Notes: generated by a model from the letters alone, not told the origin. A DNA stretch of 64,000 nt from Candidatus Gastranaerophilales bacterium (GCA_944325545.1 CALVAM010000001.1:108037-172036); one strand, 5' to 3'. Positions 42,406-52,308 are shown, counted from the first letter of the stretch. Numbers and translations: made by a program.

Positions 42406-44163
42406 CTATAATTTTTGAGGATTTCTTAAAGGTATTAATCTGTCTAAATCAGAGTTTACACTAAAGTAGAATCTTGCAGTATTTTCATCATATGAACGAC
42501 CTAGAGGGAAACCAACACCTATTTGTCCAGTTAACCATTCTGTAAAGTTGATGTAAGTTCCAAAACCTACAGAATGTAAGAATGTTTGAGGATAATTATA
42601 TATATTTCCGTTTTCACCTAACCAGCCCCAATCATAGAAAATAGCTAATCTCAATCTTTCATCAACCTTAGGTAAAATTCTATCTAAGAATGGAATAGGG
42701 AATCTATATTCAACAGTACCAGTAACACCATAGTCACCGATTAATTCAGCCGGTTGGTAACCTCTTAAAGTATAAGGACCACCCATTTGCATTTGTTCAG
42801 CTGCAAATAATTTGTTAGGAGAATATTGACCACCAACTCTTACAATACCAGTTCCTCTACCAAACAATCTTTGAACACGAGTAGCACCAGCAGTAACTTT
42901 AAAGAATGTAGTATCTTGGATAGCACCATGACCATCACCGCCCATACCAAAGTCAACGCCTAAATTTCCAATCCAACGGCCGTAATTATCATCAGTCATA
43001 CCATATAAACCGGAACGCCATACATTCAAGTTATAATTAGATAATCTTAACGGATTACCTGCAATTGTAGCTGATGTATTAGCATTTACATAGTCATAAC
43101 CTGTATAAAATATTAAATCAGTCTTTGCATTTTGGATAATTGGCTGAGTTAATTTAAAGAAATAGCTTTGGGCATTACCTTTAACATTCAAAGATTTATA
43201 TGGTCCACCTAAACGAACATGTGAATCTGAAAAATCAAACGATAATCTTGTACCATAAGAAGAAACCGGTAAAGAATACCCCGCCATCCAACCGGTAGAA
43301 CCTGATGAAAGTATTGTGCCACCATAGATCTTATCACCTAAACCTGTTAAATTGTCCATTCCTACCAAGAAAGAAACTCTTTGAGCCCCGGTATAAGAAC
43401 GACCGTAATCATCATAACTGAAATTTAGATTTACAGGGAATCTATCTCTTACATTCAAAGTGATTGCAGTATTTTCATCACCTTCCTGCTGACGTTCAAC
43501 TTCTGTCTGAACTTGAACATAATCTTCTCTATTAATTTCTTTCATAGCTCTTTGAAGGTTTTTAGCATTAAACACATCACCTTCTCTAAGCCCTGCTTTA
43601 CCCATTATTATGTGTCTTAAATACCATTCACGAGTCCATTTCTCACCTTCGATATTTAATTCACCAACTTTACTTTCAACAATCTTTATAGTCGCAACAC
43701 CATCAACAATTCTTTGCGGAGGGACTGTTGCATATGATGTCAAATAACCTTTTGAACGATAATAATTTGTTACCTTTGAACAAACCTCTAACAATTCATC
43801 AAAGAAAATATCTTCGCCAATTACTTCTAAACCTAATTTTTCCAATTCTTCGGTGGGAATTTTAGTATTACCTTCAAAATTAATCTTTTGTAGTAAGAAG
43901 TGCGGATTATATAACATACCTTCTCTTGCTTCATTTTCTTCAATTGAAGCATCATAAATCTGTTCATCTTTTGTAACTGTGTCAAAAGACTGAATATAAC
44001 TCTTATCAATCTCATAATGATTAATATTCTGTAATTCTGTAGTATTATATGCCCCAGGGTTATATCCACCCATTTCAGCTTGCATTGGAAATACATCAGC
44101 ATATGCCTTTGTCATTGACAATAAACAAAACAATGCTAATAAGTAACTTAAGTTTTTTTTCAT
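42406..44163 (-). CDS. Outer-membrane POTRA/beta-barrel transporter (ShlB/FhaC or Omp85 type)
   Basis: An Omp85-superfamily protein of about 585 residues. Signal peptide ending TKAYA. The linker leads to a POTRA domain of the ShlB type (FLLQKINFEGNTKIPTEELE ... YYRSKGYLTSYATVPPQRIV) and a second POTRA (VGELNIEGEKWTREWYLRHI). The C-terminal 16-strand barrel carries the loop 6 motif as LRGYQPAELIGDYG. Such proteins secrete large exoproteins or insert outer-membrane proteins. No exoprotein gene is adjacent. I place the start at ATG 44163, since the in-frame TTG at 44172 has AGGA only 2 bases away. The C-terminus does not end in phenylalanine. Confidence 0.85.
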   Translation of the reverse strand: MKKNLSYLLALFCLLSMTKAYADVFPMQAEMGGYNPGAYNTTELQNINHYEIDKSYIQSFDTVTKDEQIYDASIEENEAREGMLYNPHFLLQKINFEGNTKIPTEELEKLGLEVIGEDIFFDELLEVCSKVTNYYRSKGYLTSYATVPPQRIVDGVATIKIVESKVGELNIEGEKWTREWYLRHIIMGKAGLREGDVFNAKNLQRAMKEINREDYVQVQTEVERQQEGDENTAITLNVRDRFPVNLNFSYDDYGRSYTGAQRVSFLVGMDNLTGLGDKIYGGTILSSGSTGWMAGYSLPVSSYGTRLSFDFSDSHVRLGGPYKSLNVKGNAQSYFFKLTQPIIQNAKTDLIFYTGYDYVNANTSATIAGNPLRLSNYNLNVWRSGLYGMTDDNYGRWIGNLGVDFGMGGDGHGAIQDTTFFKVTAGATRVQRLFGRGTGIVRVGGQYSPNKLFAAEQMQMGGPYTLRGYQPAELIGDYGVTGTVEYRFPIPFLDRILPKVDERLRLAIFYDWGWLGENGNIYNYPQTFLHSVGFGTYINFTEWLTGQIGVGFPLGRSYDENTARFYFSVNSDLDRLIPLRNPQKL

Positions 44164-44394
44164 TTTATCCAAATTCCTAATTCTTTTTGTATTATTGGGT
44201 TATTATACGACTTTATATTATATATTATATTTTATTCAAAACCCTAGAACAAATTTATTTGCTAATTTGTAACAAAATATTAATTCTATTGTTCCATTTT
44301 AACTCATTTGTTAAATTTTGTAAAGATATAAACCAATTATTGTTAAATCAAATTTAATCTGTGGAAGATACAAAATTAGAAAGGAGTTTATCAA

Positions 44395-44700
44395 TTGATT
44401 CAGGCAATTGGAGGAGCTGGTAATTTTAATGATTACGAATATATGCAAATATTAAATGAATTACGCCAATTGGGAATCACTCCCAGTGGGAACAAATCTG
44501 CTGATAAATCCAAACTTGAAAAAGCAAAACTTGAACTCGTTCAAAAAATTAACGAAAAACAGGAAGAAGATACAAAACAACAATTACAAATACAGCCTAT
44601 AAAATCAACAGACGATGTTCAAAAAACTCAAATAGAAAATGAAAGAATTGGTGCAATGACAGTTGCAGAACTAAATAAAATTTATTTTGGTTTATTATAA
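44395..44700 (+). CDS. Small helical protein of unknown function
   Basis: A 101-residue protein starting at TTG 44395 with a strong AAAGGAG site 9 bases upstream. The N-terminus reads IQAIGGAGNFNDYEYMQILN, followed by a charged helix (about 40-65) and a glutamine-rich middle; the end MTVAELNKIYFGLL is amphipathic. No signal or membrane helix. Proteins of this sort (glycine-rich start, SxxADKSKLEKAKLEL helix) are seen as lineage-specific small proteins, but I cannot assign a family. A perfect terminator follows. Confidence 0.6.
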   Translation: MIQAIGGAGNFNDYEYMQILNELRQLGITPSGNKSADKSKLEKAKLELVQKINEKQEEDTKQQLQIQPIKSTDDVQKTQIENERIGAMTVAELNKIYFGLL

Positions 44701-44735
44701 AAAAGAAGCGGTTTTAAAACCGCTTCTTTTTATTT
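44701..44735. terminator. Bidirectional terminator
   Basis: AAAAGAAGCGGTTTT / AAAACCGCTTCTTTT is a perfect 30-base palindrome at 44701-44730, followed by TTATTTTTT. It ends both the small gene and the convergent hydrogenase-like operon. Confidence 0.85.
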
Positions 44736-45470
44736 TTTAGAAATAAAATCTAAAACTCCATTAATAAATGTCAATGGATGAACAGGACATCCTGGGATAT
44801 ATAAGTCAATTGGATATTTTTCTAAAAATTCTCTATTAAGTTTAGAAGAATTTTGAAAAACTCCGCCGGAAATTGCACAAGCACCCGCTAAAATTACAAT
44901 TTTGGGATCAGGTGTATGCTTATAGCAATCTTCCAAAGCCCAAGCCATATTTTCTGATATTGGTCCAGTAATTACAATACCATCAGCATGTCTAGGAGAT
45001 GCAACAAAATCAATTCCAAATCTGCCCATATCAAAGTTACAATTTGAACAAGCATTTAATTCCATTTCACAACCATTACATCCTGCTGCAGACACTTGTC
45101 TTAATTTTAAAGACTTAGAAAATACTCTATGAATTTCTTTTCTAGCTTCTATTGCAATCTTTTCAAACTCATCCGGAGTCATATTTTCCGTAACAATTAA
45201 CTTATTTCTATCAGTAGAAGATAATTTATAATAATTACTGAATTTTATAGCTTCACACTGACATTCGCCGCATAAAGTGCATTTTCCCATATCTATAGAT
45301 AAAGGATTTGCTTTTAAAGCTCCTGTAGGGCATATTGATTCATCAATCTTACAACCGTCACAAGATTTTAAAATTGGAAAACCTCTAAACTGACTACGCA
45401 TTGGAGCGTTTGGGATATCCGGAATATACTGTTTTCCTTGAAAATATTTTAATTTTAACGTATCAAACAT
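44730..45470 (-). CDS. Ferredoxin-small subunit fusion of an energy-converting hydrogenase-related complex
   Basis: A 246-residue fusion of a polyferredoxin (HyfH/NuoI-like, about 1-75) and a small subunit (HyfI/HycG/NuoB-like, about 110-246). Ferredoxin cysteines: SCDGCKIDESICPTGAL and CTLCGECQCEAIKF. Small-subunit cluster ligands: CNGCEMELNACSNC, AGACAISGG and PGCPVHP, the NuoB-type [4Fe-4S] pattern. In hydrogenase 4 and formate hydrogenlyase these are two separate proteins. It would pass electrons between ferredoxin and the large subunit at the cytoplasmic face. It is last in the six-gene operon, 119 bases after the large subunit. Confidence 0.87.
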   Translation of the reverse strand: MFDTLKLKYFQGKQYIPDIPNAPMRSQFRGFPILKSCDGCKIDESICPTGALKANPLSIDMGKCTLCGECQCEAIKFSNYYKLSSTDRNKLIVTENMTPDEFEKIAIEARKEIHRVFSKSLKLRQVSAAGCNGCEMELNACSNCNFDMGRFGIDFVASPRHADGIVITGPISENMAWALEDCYKHTPDPKIVILAGACAISGGVFQNSSKLNREFLEKYPIDLYIPGCPVHPLTFINGVLDFISKK

Positions 45471-45589
45471 TTTATTTTCCTCTATTTACTTAATTAATTA
45501 AAAAAACGATAAGCTGAGCCGCCGAGAAGATAGTTAAGCACATAAATTTAATTTCTTATATACTACTAAACTTCTCAACTCATCCCCTC

Positions 45590-47053
45590 CTATAAATCAT
45601 TTCCACAATATGACAAATTAAAACTTTTATTACATAATGGGAAATCTGAAACTCCATTATTTCTAACCGCCATTGCAAGCATATACCAGTTATTAAAAGA
45701 TGGATCTTTCATTTTATAACGTAATAATTCACCATTAGCTCCTGTTAAAGCTATATGAACAACTTCACCTCTCCAAGCTTCTGTCATGGATATAACCATT
45801 GAATTTGAAGCTAATTCAGTATTTGGAGTCACTTTTATAGGTTCAGATTTATATTCTTTAAGCTTAGCTAATAATTTTCTTACTATTTGCATTGATTGCT
45901 TAATCTCTTTGTATCTTAATCTAAACCTTGAATGAACATCTCCTGTTGCCTTAAATGGAGATCTTACTTCCAGTGAAGTATACCATTTATCATTAAAATC
46001 AAATCTCGTGTCTATATCAACCCCGGAAGAACGTGCTGCCATACCAACTGCTCCAAGAGATTTTGCTGTTTCAGTACTTACGACACCGGTTCTTTCCATT
46101 CTTGAAATACAAGAAGGTTTACTTAACATAACTTTAGAAGTTCTGTCAACAGTTTTTTCAACCCCTTCTAACATATTTAAAATCTTTTCAGCCATCTTAT
46201 CATCAATGTCAAAGTTAACACCTCCAACATTGATTAACCCCCTACCAAAACGGCTACCAGAGATTTCAAGCATTGTATTAATCACAAGAGTTCTTGTAAT
46301 ACCAAAAATAGAAGCACCCATTAAATATGCTATATCACCTGAAATAGCACCTAAATCACCAATATGAATAGCAATTCTTTCCATTTCCAAAGCAACTCTT
46401 CTTATAATTTGAGCTTTTGAAGAAACAGCAGAATTTGATAATTCTTCCATAGCTTGAGAATAAGCTAAATTATAAGCAATAACAGAATCGCCACAAACGG
46501 ATTCAGCTAATCTATTATTATATCTTTTGCTATTTAAAAATAATTCTTCAACACCTCTATGTTGATAACCCAACATGATTTCTAAATCATAGACTTTTTC
46601 ACCTTGGCACATAAACCTAAAATGACCGGGTTCTATAACTCCAGCGTGAATAGGCCCGACTGCAACTTGGTGAACATCCTCACCTTTCATCTCAAAGAAA
46701 GGATATTTATCTTGATTATTTCTTACAGGTTTTAACCAAGGATGATTTAAAGGTTCTATACCAAATTCTTCATAAAATTCACGTTCAAAAATGTGAAAAG
46801 CCGGAAATTTTTGAGTAAATGATTCATAAGATTTCATATTTGGATAAAATAAAGATGACGTTACATATAATTTTCCAACTTTATCATCAGCCATAACAAT
46901 ATACAATCTTATGTTATCAAATTCTTTTTTTCCAAAAAATCCAACAACACGCATTTTCATTTTTTCAAGATCAGCTTTAATATCTTCAATAGAAATCGTT
47001 GGAATATCTAAAGCATTAATCTTTTTATTATTTTCTGTAATTATCCAATTCAT
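45590..47053 (-). CDS. Large subunit (HyfG/NuoCD-like) lacking full NiFe ligands
   Basis: A 487-residue fusion of a NuoC-like domain (about 1-115) and a NuoD/hydrogenase large-subunit domain (GHFRFMCQGEKVYDLEIMLGYQHRGVEEL onward). In [NiFe] hydrogenases two CxxC motifs hold the metal centre. Here the first reads SVCGDS (C187, S190) and the second LCNKS (C474, S477), so in each the second, bridging cysteine is serine. This fits Ehr (energy-converting hydrogenase-related) complexes, not active hydrogenases. The ends DFPLCNKSFNLSYCGNDL show no C-terminal cleavage extension. It belongs to an operon with four membrane subunits and a ferredoxin-small-subunit fusion. Confidence 0.88.
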   Translation of the reverse strand: MNWIITENNKKINALDIPTISIEDIKADLEKMKMRVVGFFGKKEFDNIRLYIVMADDKVGKLYVTSSLFYPNMKSYESFTQKFPAFHIFEREFYEEFGIEPLNHPWLKPVRNNQDKYPFFEMKGEDVHQVAVGPIHAGVIEPGHFRFMCQGEKVYDLEIMLGYQHRGVEELFLNSKRYNNRLAESVCGDSVIAYNLAYSQAMEELSNSAVSSKAQIIRRVALEMERIAIHIGDLGAISGDIAYLMGASIFGITRTLVINTMLEISGSRFGRGLINVGGVNFDIDDKMAEKILNMLEGVEKTVDRTSKVMLSKPSCISRMERTGVVSTETAKSLGAVGMAARSSGVDIDTRFDFNDKWYTSLEVRSPFKATGDVHSRFRLRYKEIKQSMQIVRKLLAKLKEYKSEPIKVTPNTELASNSMVISMTEAWRGEVVHIALTGANGELLRYKMKDPSFNNWYMLAMAVRNNGVSDFPLCNKSFNLSYCGNDL

Positions 47054-47082
47054 AATTAACTTTTAACCTCTTAATTTTAAAA

Positions 47083-48516
47083 CTAAAAACCAGCAACTGC
47101 CGCTAAAATTGAAACAACAATATCTTTTGGCATATAAATACCTATTACAAAAGCTATAATAAGCATAGTAATTTGTGGTAAATACATTGTCCAACTAAGT
47201 TTTTCAACTTTTTCAACTTCATCTTTATTATCAGTGAACGACATTTTAATAACAGCTTTTCCTAAACCATATAACACAATTGTTAAAAGTAACAAGAAAA
47301 CTACGCACATTAAGAAATGTCCTTTTAAAAACATAGTCTTAACCATTAAAAATTCACTGATAAATAAAACTGAAGGCGGAAATGCAACAATTCCCAAAAA
47401 AGAAGCAATCCATAACCAACCTGTCATTCTATCTTTCTTTAATAAACCTGTTACAGATTTAATTTTTTTAGTACCGTACAATTCTAGTACATTTCCTGAA
47501 GTTAAGAAAAATGAAGCTTTTATTAATGAATGACCAATCAAATGTATCATAGCAGCCAGCATACCAATACCACCCAAAGCAGTACCAATTGCTAAAATAC
47601 CCATATTTTCAATAGAAGAATAAGCAAGCATTCTTTTATAATTATTAATATGATAAACAAATACAGCTGTTATAAACAAAGATAAAAATCCCATTGTAAA
47701 TAACATGATTCTTGCATAACTATCACAACCTGATAAAACCATAACTCTAAACATATTTAAAATAACTAAAAATGCAGAATTTAAAAGAGTTGCTGAAAGC
47801 AAAGCAGATATTGGAGAAGGTGCTTCAGCGTGAGCATCCGGTAACCAAAAATGAACAGGAGCTAAACCCATTTTTGTACCTATACCAAATAAAATAAATA
47901 CAAAAGATAATTTTAACCAGAAAGGATTAAATAAAACTGCATTATTATATAAATCAGTATAGAACAATGAATTCAAATTTCCTGTTGATACTGTTAATAA
48001 AATAATTCCAACAAAAGCTAAAGCAATACCAATTGAACATATAAAAACATACTTCCAAGCAGCTTCAATTGAATGCTTTGTTTTATGAAAATATATCAAA
48101 TACGCACTTGCTAAAGTTGTACCTTCAATAAATACCCAAGAGACACCTAAATTAGTACTTAAAATAGCACCAGTCATAGAAAAAACAAAAAACAATAACA
48201 TATAAGTATAATGTCTTAGTTTTCTTGTAAGAGAACTTTCATCTCTTAAATATCCATTATTATAAATCGCAACTGCTAAAAATACTATTGACATAACCAT
48301 CAAAAATATTCTGTTAGTAGCATCTACTGCAAAAAATTTACTAGCAGCCCACTGTGGGAGAAAATCAATATTTAAACATAAAGCTAAAGAAACAACAAAA
48401 TGAATAATTGCATATAAATTTACCATCCAATTATTTAAAGCTCTATTTTTAAATATAAATAATATCAAACACGCTAAAAGCGGAAATAATAAAATTAAAT
48501 TAATCATTGTATTCAT
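47083..48516 (-). CDS. Antiporter-like membrane subunit (HyfF/NuoN/MrpD-like)
   Basis: A 477-residue protein with about 13-14 helices. Conserved proton-channel features: VFIEGTTLASAYLIYFHKTK (glutamate in helix 5), FGIGTKMGLAPVHFWLPDAHAEAPSPISALLSA (lysine and the HFWLPDAHAxAP signature), MLAYSSIENMGILAIG and LIGHSLIKASFFLTSGNVL. It should carry H+ or Na+ across the inner membrane, driven by the electron-transfer arm. It overlaps the HyfE-like gene by 17 bases. About 30 bases separate it from the large-subunit gene. Confidence 0.9.
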   Translation of the reverse strand: MNTMINLILLFPLLACLILFIFKNRALNNWMVNLYAIIHFVVSLALCLNIDFLPQWAASKFFAVDATNRIFLMVMSIVFLAVAIYNNGYLRDESSLTRKLRHYTYMLLFFVFSMTGAILSTNLGVSWVFIEGTTLASAYLIYFHKTKHSIEAAWKYVFICSIGIALAFVGIILLTVSTGNLNSLFYTDLYNNAVLFNPFWLKLSFVFILFGIGTKMGLAPVHFWLPDAHAEAPSPISALLSATLLNSAFLVILNMFRVMVLSGCDSYARIMLFTMGFLSLFITAVFVYHINNYKRMLAYSSIENMGILAIGTALGGIGMLAAMIHLIGHSLIKASFFLTSGNVLELYGTKKIKSVTGLLKKDRMTGWLWIASFLGIVAFPPSVLFISEFLMVKTMFLKGHFLMCVVFLLLLTIVLYGLGKAVIKMSFTDNKDEVEKVEKLSWTMYLPQITMLIIAFVIGIYMPKDIVVSILAAVAGF

Positions 48517-49207
48517 AGTCCTTTAAATCTGATAATTGTGAAACTTCTAAATCTTCAAACTCATTATTAATTTCTTTAACCAACATTCCTAAAATAAATA
48601 CTGCGATAAAGATATCTAAAAGAACACCCATATTTACAATAATAGGCATTTCTTTTGCAACTGATAAAGACAACAAAAATATACCATTTTCCATTGTTAT
48701 AAAACTAATAACATTTGATAAAACCGTATGTTTAATTGTAATGAGCCAAAGACTTGTTATTATAATAGCAATTGAAACCCCAAAATACACAGGAGACACA
48801 AGTCTAAATTCAGTTGCATGAATATTAGCTAACATAAATCCTGCAAATAGAATCATACTTGAAATAAATAATGAATAAAAATGCGGAATATTCGCATCTG
48901 TATCCCTGTGAGCATGCGTTTTTTTCAAAACCTTCTTCAAAAATATAGGAATAACAACGGCTTTAACGATCAAAGTTTCAACCATTACAAACAAAAATCC
49001 TAAAATGTGAGGCATATTAGCCATAATAGCATCAGAATTTGATATCATTCCAATATTAAACCAAGGTTCTTTAGCAAATCCTGTAAGACACACAAAAAAC
49101 AATAACCAGCCTTGAGCAACTAACATATTAACATGAGCTAATAAACGGCTGGTTGCTGCAATGTATATCATAGATAAGCCTAATAAAATTATAAATATGT
49201 TTTCCAT
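48500..49207 (-). CDS. HyfE-like membrane subunit
   Basis: A 235-residue protein with about six membrane helices, like HyfE, which is related in part to NuoK. Features: FIILLGLSMIYIAATSRLLAHVN at the start, FLFVMVETLIVKAVVIPIFLKKVL (glutamate within the helix, as in NuoK) and SFITMENGIFLLSLSVAKEMP near the C-terminus, with a second conserved glutamate. The acidic C-terminal tail overlaps the next gene. It is part of the proton-conducting membrane arm. Confidence 0.88.
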   Translation of the reverse strand: MENIFIILLGLSMIYIAATSRLLAHVNMLVAQGWLLFFVCLTGFAKEPWFNIGMISNSDAIMANMPHILGFLFVMVETLIVKAVVIPIFLKKVLKKTHAHRDTDANIPHFYSLFISSMILFAGFMLANIHATEFRLVSPVYFGVSIAIIITSLWLITIKHTVLSNVISFITMENGIFLLSLSVAKEMPIIVNMGVLLDIFIAVFILGMLVKEINNEFEDLEVSQLSDLKDYEYND

Positions 49208-49265
49208 AATATCTATATTTACCTCTTATTTACCTTTTACATTACCTTAAAATACTTAACTAAAT

Positions 49266-50183
49266 TTACCCCCCGTAAACTCTATACGTAACTAATGCAA
49301 GAATTAACAGAGCTGTCAAAGTCATAACAAAAATAAATTCAAACACGTGTGTCATTCTAAATCTTGCCATTGAAGATTCAACAATTCCAACTATAATTGA
49401 CAAAACGAAAATAACAGCTAGAAATGCCAATATAGCCTGCCAACCAACTAAAGAAGCTGGGATAACAAGATTTGCAATCAATGCTTGAAACAACAACATC
49501 TTTATAGCAGATGCCCAAGTGATCAAACCTAAATCCATGCCTGAATTATCTAAAATCATAACTTCGTGAATCATAGTTAATTCTAAGTGAGTAGTAGGAT
49601 CATCAACTGGAACTCGACAACATTCAATTAATAACATAATGAATAAAGTAACTGCCAAAAGTGCAATTATCATAATTCCATATACACCTGCATTTTCTAA
49701 AATCAATCTCAAATTTCCAAAAGAAAAATGTCCGGTTAAAGCAACTACAGATGCCATAGCTATAAAGAAAGCAGGTTCTACTATAGTAGAAAAACAAGCT
49801 TCCCTAGCAGCACCCATACCTTCAAAACTGCTTCCGGTATCCATTGCAGAAAGCAATGCAAAGAATTTACCCAAACTTAATGAATAAGCAAATATAATAA
49901 AAGCACAAGGAACATTAATAATAGACATTCCACCTGCCATAGGAACAAATAAAGCAGCAAATATTGTTGTTGCAAAACCTACCGTAGGGGCAAACTTAAA
50001 TACCCAAGATGTAGTATTACTTATTACAAAATCTTTTTTCATTAGTCTTATAAAATCCCAAAGCGGTTGGAATATACTAACCCCTTTACGACCAGCAAAA
50101 AAAGCTTTTGTCTTTTTTATAACGCCAATCATTAAGAATGGAGCAAATAATAAAATTAATATATTAAATAATAATGTAATCAT
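49266..50183 (-). CDS. HyfC/NuoH-like membrane subunit
   Basis: A 305-residue protein with about eight helices that links the soluble electron-transfer module to the antiporter subunits. Family features: the GVSIFQPLWDFIRLMKKD amphipathic segment after helix 1, GSSFEGMGAAREACFSTIVEPAFF, and CCRVPVDDPTTHLELTMIHEVMILDNSG, which matches HycD/HyfC and NuoH. Glutamates and arginines of the quinone-like E-channel are kept. It lies 9 bases after the HyfB-like gene, in the same operon. Confidence 0.92.
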   Translation of the reverse strand: MITLLFNILILLFAPFLMIGVIKKTKAFFAGRKGVSIFQPLWDFIRLMKKDFVISNTTSWVFKFAPTVGFATTIFAALFVPMAGGMSIINVPCAFIIFAYSLSLGKFFALLSAMDTGSSFEGMGAAREACFSTIVEPAFFIAMASVVALTGHFSFGNLRLILENAGVYGIMIIALLAVTLFIMLLIECCRVPVDDPTTHLELTMIHEVMILDNSGMDLGLITWASAIKMLLFQALIANLVIPASLVGWQAILAFLAVIFVLSIIVGIVESSMARFRMTHVFEFIFVMTLTALLILALVTYRVYGG

Positions 50184-50192
50184 CTTTCACTC

Positions 50193-52175
50193 CTATCCAA
50201 AATATATCATTCCAATTATTGCTAAAACAAGGAAGATTAAACCGTACAAAATGTATTGTTGAATATTACCACTTTGAATTCTTTCAAATTTTGATAAAAA
50301 TCTTTCATCCCACTTTAATATAGGTTTAACAATATAAGCTTCTTCTATATCCTCAATATTTTGTTCGTAATGAGCTTCTCTAGGGAATAAATCCTTAGGT
50401 TTCTTAATATGAGTGACTCTTTTGAACAAAGGTTTCAAAGTTGATAAGAACAAACTTACATAAGATGCTCCGGTATATTGAACATGAGAATGACCCCTGT
50501 TATATCCGCAGCCCCAAGTTGTATGTTCTTCAACTTTCTTTCTTGCAAAAATCTTAATACAGAACATAACAACTATTAATACCGTTAAAATAAAGAAACA
50601 AATTGCTAAAATTTGCATCATATTAATAACAGCTATCGGTAACATAAAACAAGGAGCATTAATAAACATACTTACAGGACCAAGCAACAATGCAACAAAG
50701 AATTGAGGCATCAAACCAATAACAAGAGCAAATAATGCTAATATTGACATTGGAATCCACATACATTTAGCAACATCTCCATCAACCTTATTATAAACAA
50801 CTTCATCTCTAGGCTGACCTAAGAATGTAATACTTGCAGCTTTTGTAAAACAAAGCATTGCCATAGTACCAACCATTGCAAGACCTGCAATAGCCAAAAC
50901 TAATGTAATAAATAAAGCTGTATTACCACCAATAGTTCCCTTTAACATACCAAAGTAAATGAGAAATTCACTAACAAAACCGTTAAAAGGAGGCAATCCA
51001 CAAATTGCAACAGCTCCTATTATAAATAAAGAAGCTGTTTTTGGCATTTTTTTAATTAATCCGCCCAAAACTTCTATATCTCTGGTATGAGTTTTGTTAT
51101 AAACAGAACCTGCTCCAAAAAACATTAATTCCTTAAATATAGAGTGGTTTAAGATATGCAAAATACCACCGACAAAACCAAGCATTGCAACAAGAGGTTG
51201 ATTATAAGTTAAACCAATCAAACCTAAACCGATACCTAAACCAATAATACCTATATTTTCAATACTTGAATATGCTAATAACTTTTTCAAATCTCTTTGA
51301 GCTAAAGCATATAATATACCATACATTGCCGTAACCAATGCTACGATAAATACGGTATAAGCAACATATTTTGAAGGAGTACCCATCAAAGTAATCACCC
51401 TTAAAATACCATAAATACCTGTTTTAATCATAACCCCTGACATAATCCCTGAAACATGGCTTGGAGCCGCAGGGTGTGCATCAGGCAACCAATTATGAAA
51501 CGGTACAAACCCGGCTTTTATTCCAAAACCTAAAAAAGCTAAGAAAAATACTATATTCGCAAACTGCTGATTTCCTTGTAAAACATTTGCAAAATCGCTA
51601 AAAGTCAAACTGTCAGCTTGAATATTTAGCATAACAAAAGCTGCAATTATAAAAATCACAGATAAATGCATATAAACTAAATATTTAATACCTGCAGATA
51701 AAACTTCTTTCTTCTCACCTTCAAAAATAACAAGAAAGAATGATGAAAGTGACATTAGTTCCCAAACAATTAAGAAAAATAAAGCATTCTGAACCGTTAC
51801 AACCAATATCATTGACATAACTAACATCATTAAAAAGAAACAATGAGAAGAAATGTTCATGCCTTTTTCAAAATAAGGTTTCATGTATCCATTTGCGTAA
51901 ACTGTTCCTAAAAAACTCATTGTAGATATTACCAACATGAAAAATGCTGATAAAGGATCAACAACAAAACTTACATCACCAAAAATTGGAGACATATAAA
52001 TTGATTTACTTATAGGACTTCCTGTTAACAAAACCGTTAGTGAAGGAATCCATAGCATTACTGTAGAAATAAATGTGAAAATAGAGCATACTTTAAATTT
52101 CGCTCTGTCCTTTACTACAATTGAGAGTAATGCACCCAAAAGTAGTAGAATCATTGATAAAAAATAAATTTTCAT
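50193..52175 (-). CDS. HyfB/NuoL-like antiporter subunit
   Basis: A 660-residue polytopic protein heading the six-gene operon. Key features: LIVWELMSLSSFFLVIFEGEKKEV (helix 5 glutamate), GFGIKAGFVPFHNWLPDAHPAAPSHVSGIMSG (lysine plus signature), KLLAYSSIENIGIIGLGIGLG, and a C-terminal HyfB-type extension with TTWGCGYNRGHSHVQYTGASY before the last amphipathic part and a final helix. Together with the HyfF-like subunit it gives the complex two ion channels. The start is ATG 52175, with a weak GGGAATG upstream. No promoter is obvious in the A/T-rich 130 bases before it. Confidence 0.93.
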   Translation of the reverse strand: MKIYFLSMILLLLGALLSIVVKDRAKFKVCSIFTFISTVMLWIPSLTVLLTGSPISKSIYMSPIFGDVSFVVDPLSAFFMLVISTMSFLGTVYANGYMKPYFEKGMNISSHCFFLMMLVMSMILVVTVQNALFFLIVWELMSLSSFFLVIFEGEKKEVLSAGIKYLVYMHLSVIFIIAAFVMLNIQADSLTFSDFANVLQGNQQFANIVFFLAFLGFGIKAGFVPFHNWLPDAHPAAPSHVSGIMSGVMIKTGIYGILRVITLMGTPSKYVAYTVFIVALVTAMYGILYALAQRDLKKLLAYSSIENIGIIGLGIGLGLIGLTYNQPLVAMLGFVGGILHILNHSIFKELMFFGAGSVYNKTHTRDIEVLGGLIKKMPKTASLFIIGAVAICGLPPFNGFVSEFLIYFGMLKGTIGGNTALFITLVLAIAGLAMVGTMAMLCFTKAASITFLGQPRDEVVYNKVDGDVAKCMWIPMSILALFALVIGLMPQFFVALLLGPVSMFINAPCFMLPIAVINMMQILAICFFILTVLIVVMFCIKIFARKKVEEHTTWGCGYNRGHSHVQYTGASYVSLFLSTLKPLFKRVTHIKKPKDLFPREAHYEQNIEDIEEAYIVKPILKWDERFLSKFERIQSGNIQQYILYGLIFLVLAIIGMIYFG

Positions 52176-52308
52176 AACTATTTACATTCCCAAAACTACT
52201 TTATACTATTTTTCCAAATACCGTTATATTGCTAACAAAAATAAAATTCAAGAGGAAATATTAATTATGTAAAATTTATTTAAAAATAGAAAATTTTACG
52301 CGAATAAT

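Noticed and set aside
44730..52175. Active group 4 [NiFe] hydrogenase (hyf operon)
   Set aside because: The second cysteine of both CxxC metal motifs in the large subunit is serine; hydrogenase gene symbols were therefore withheld.
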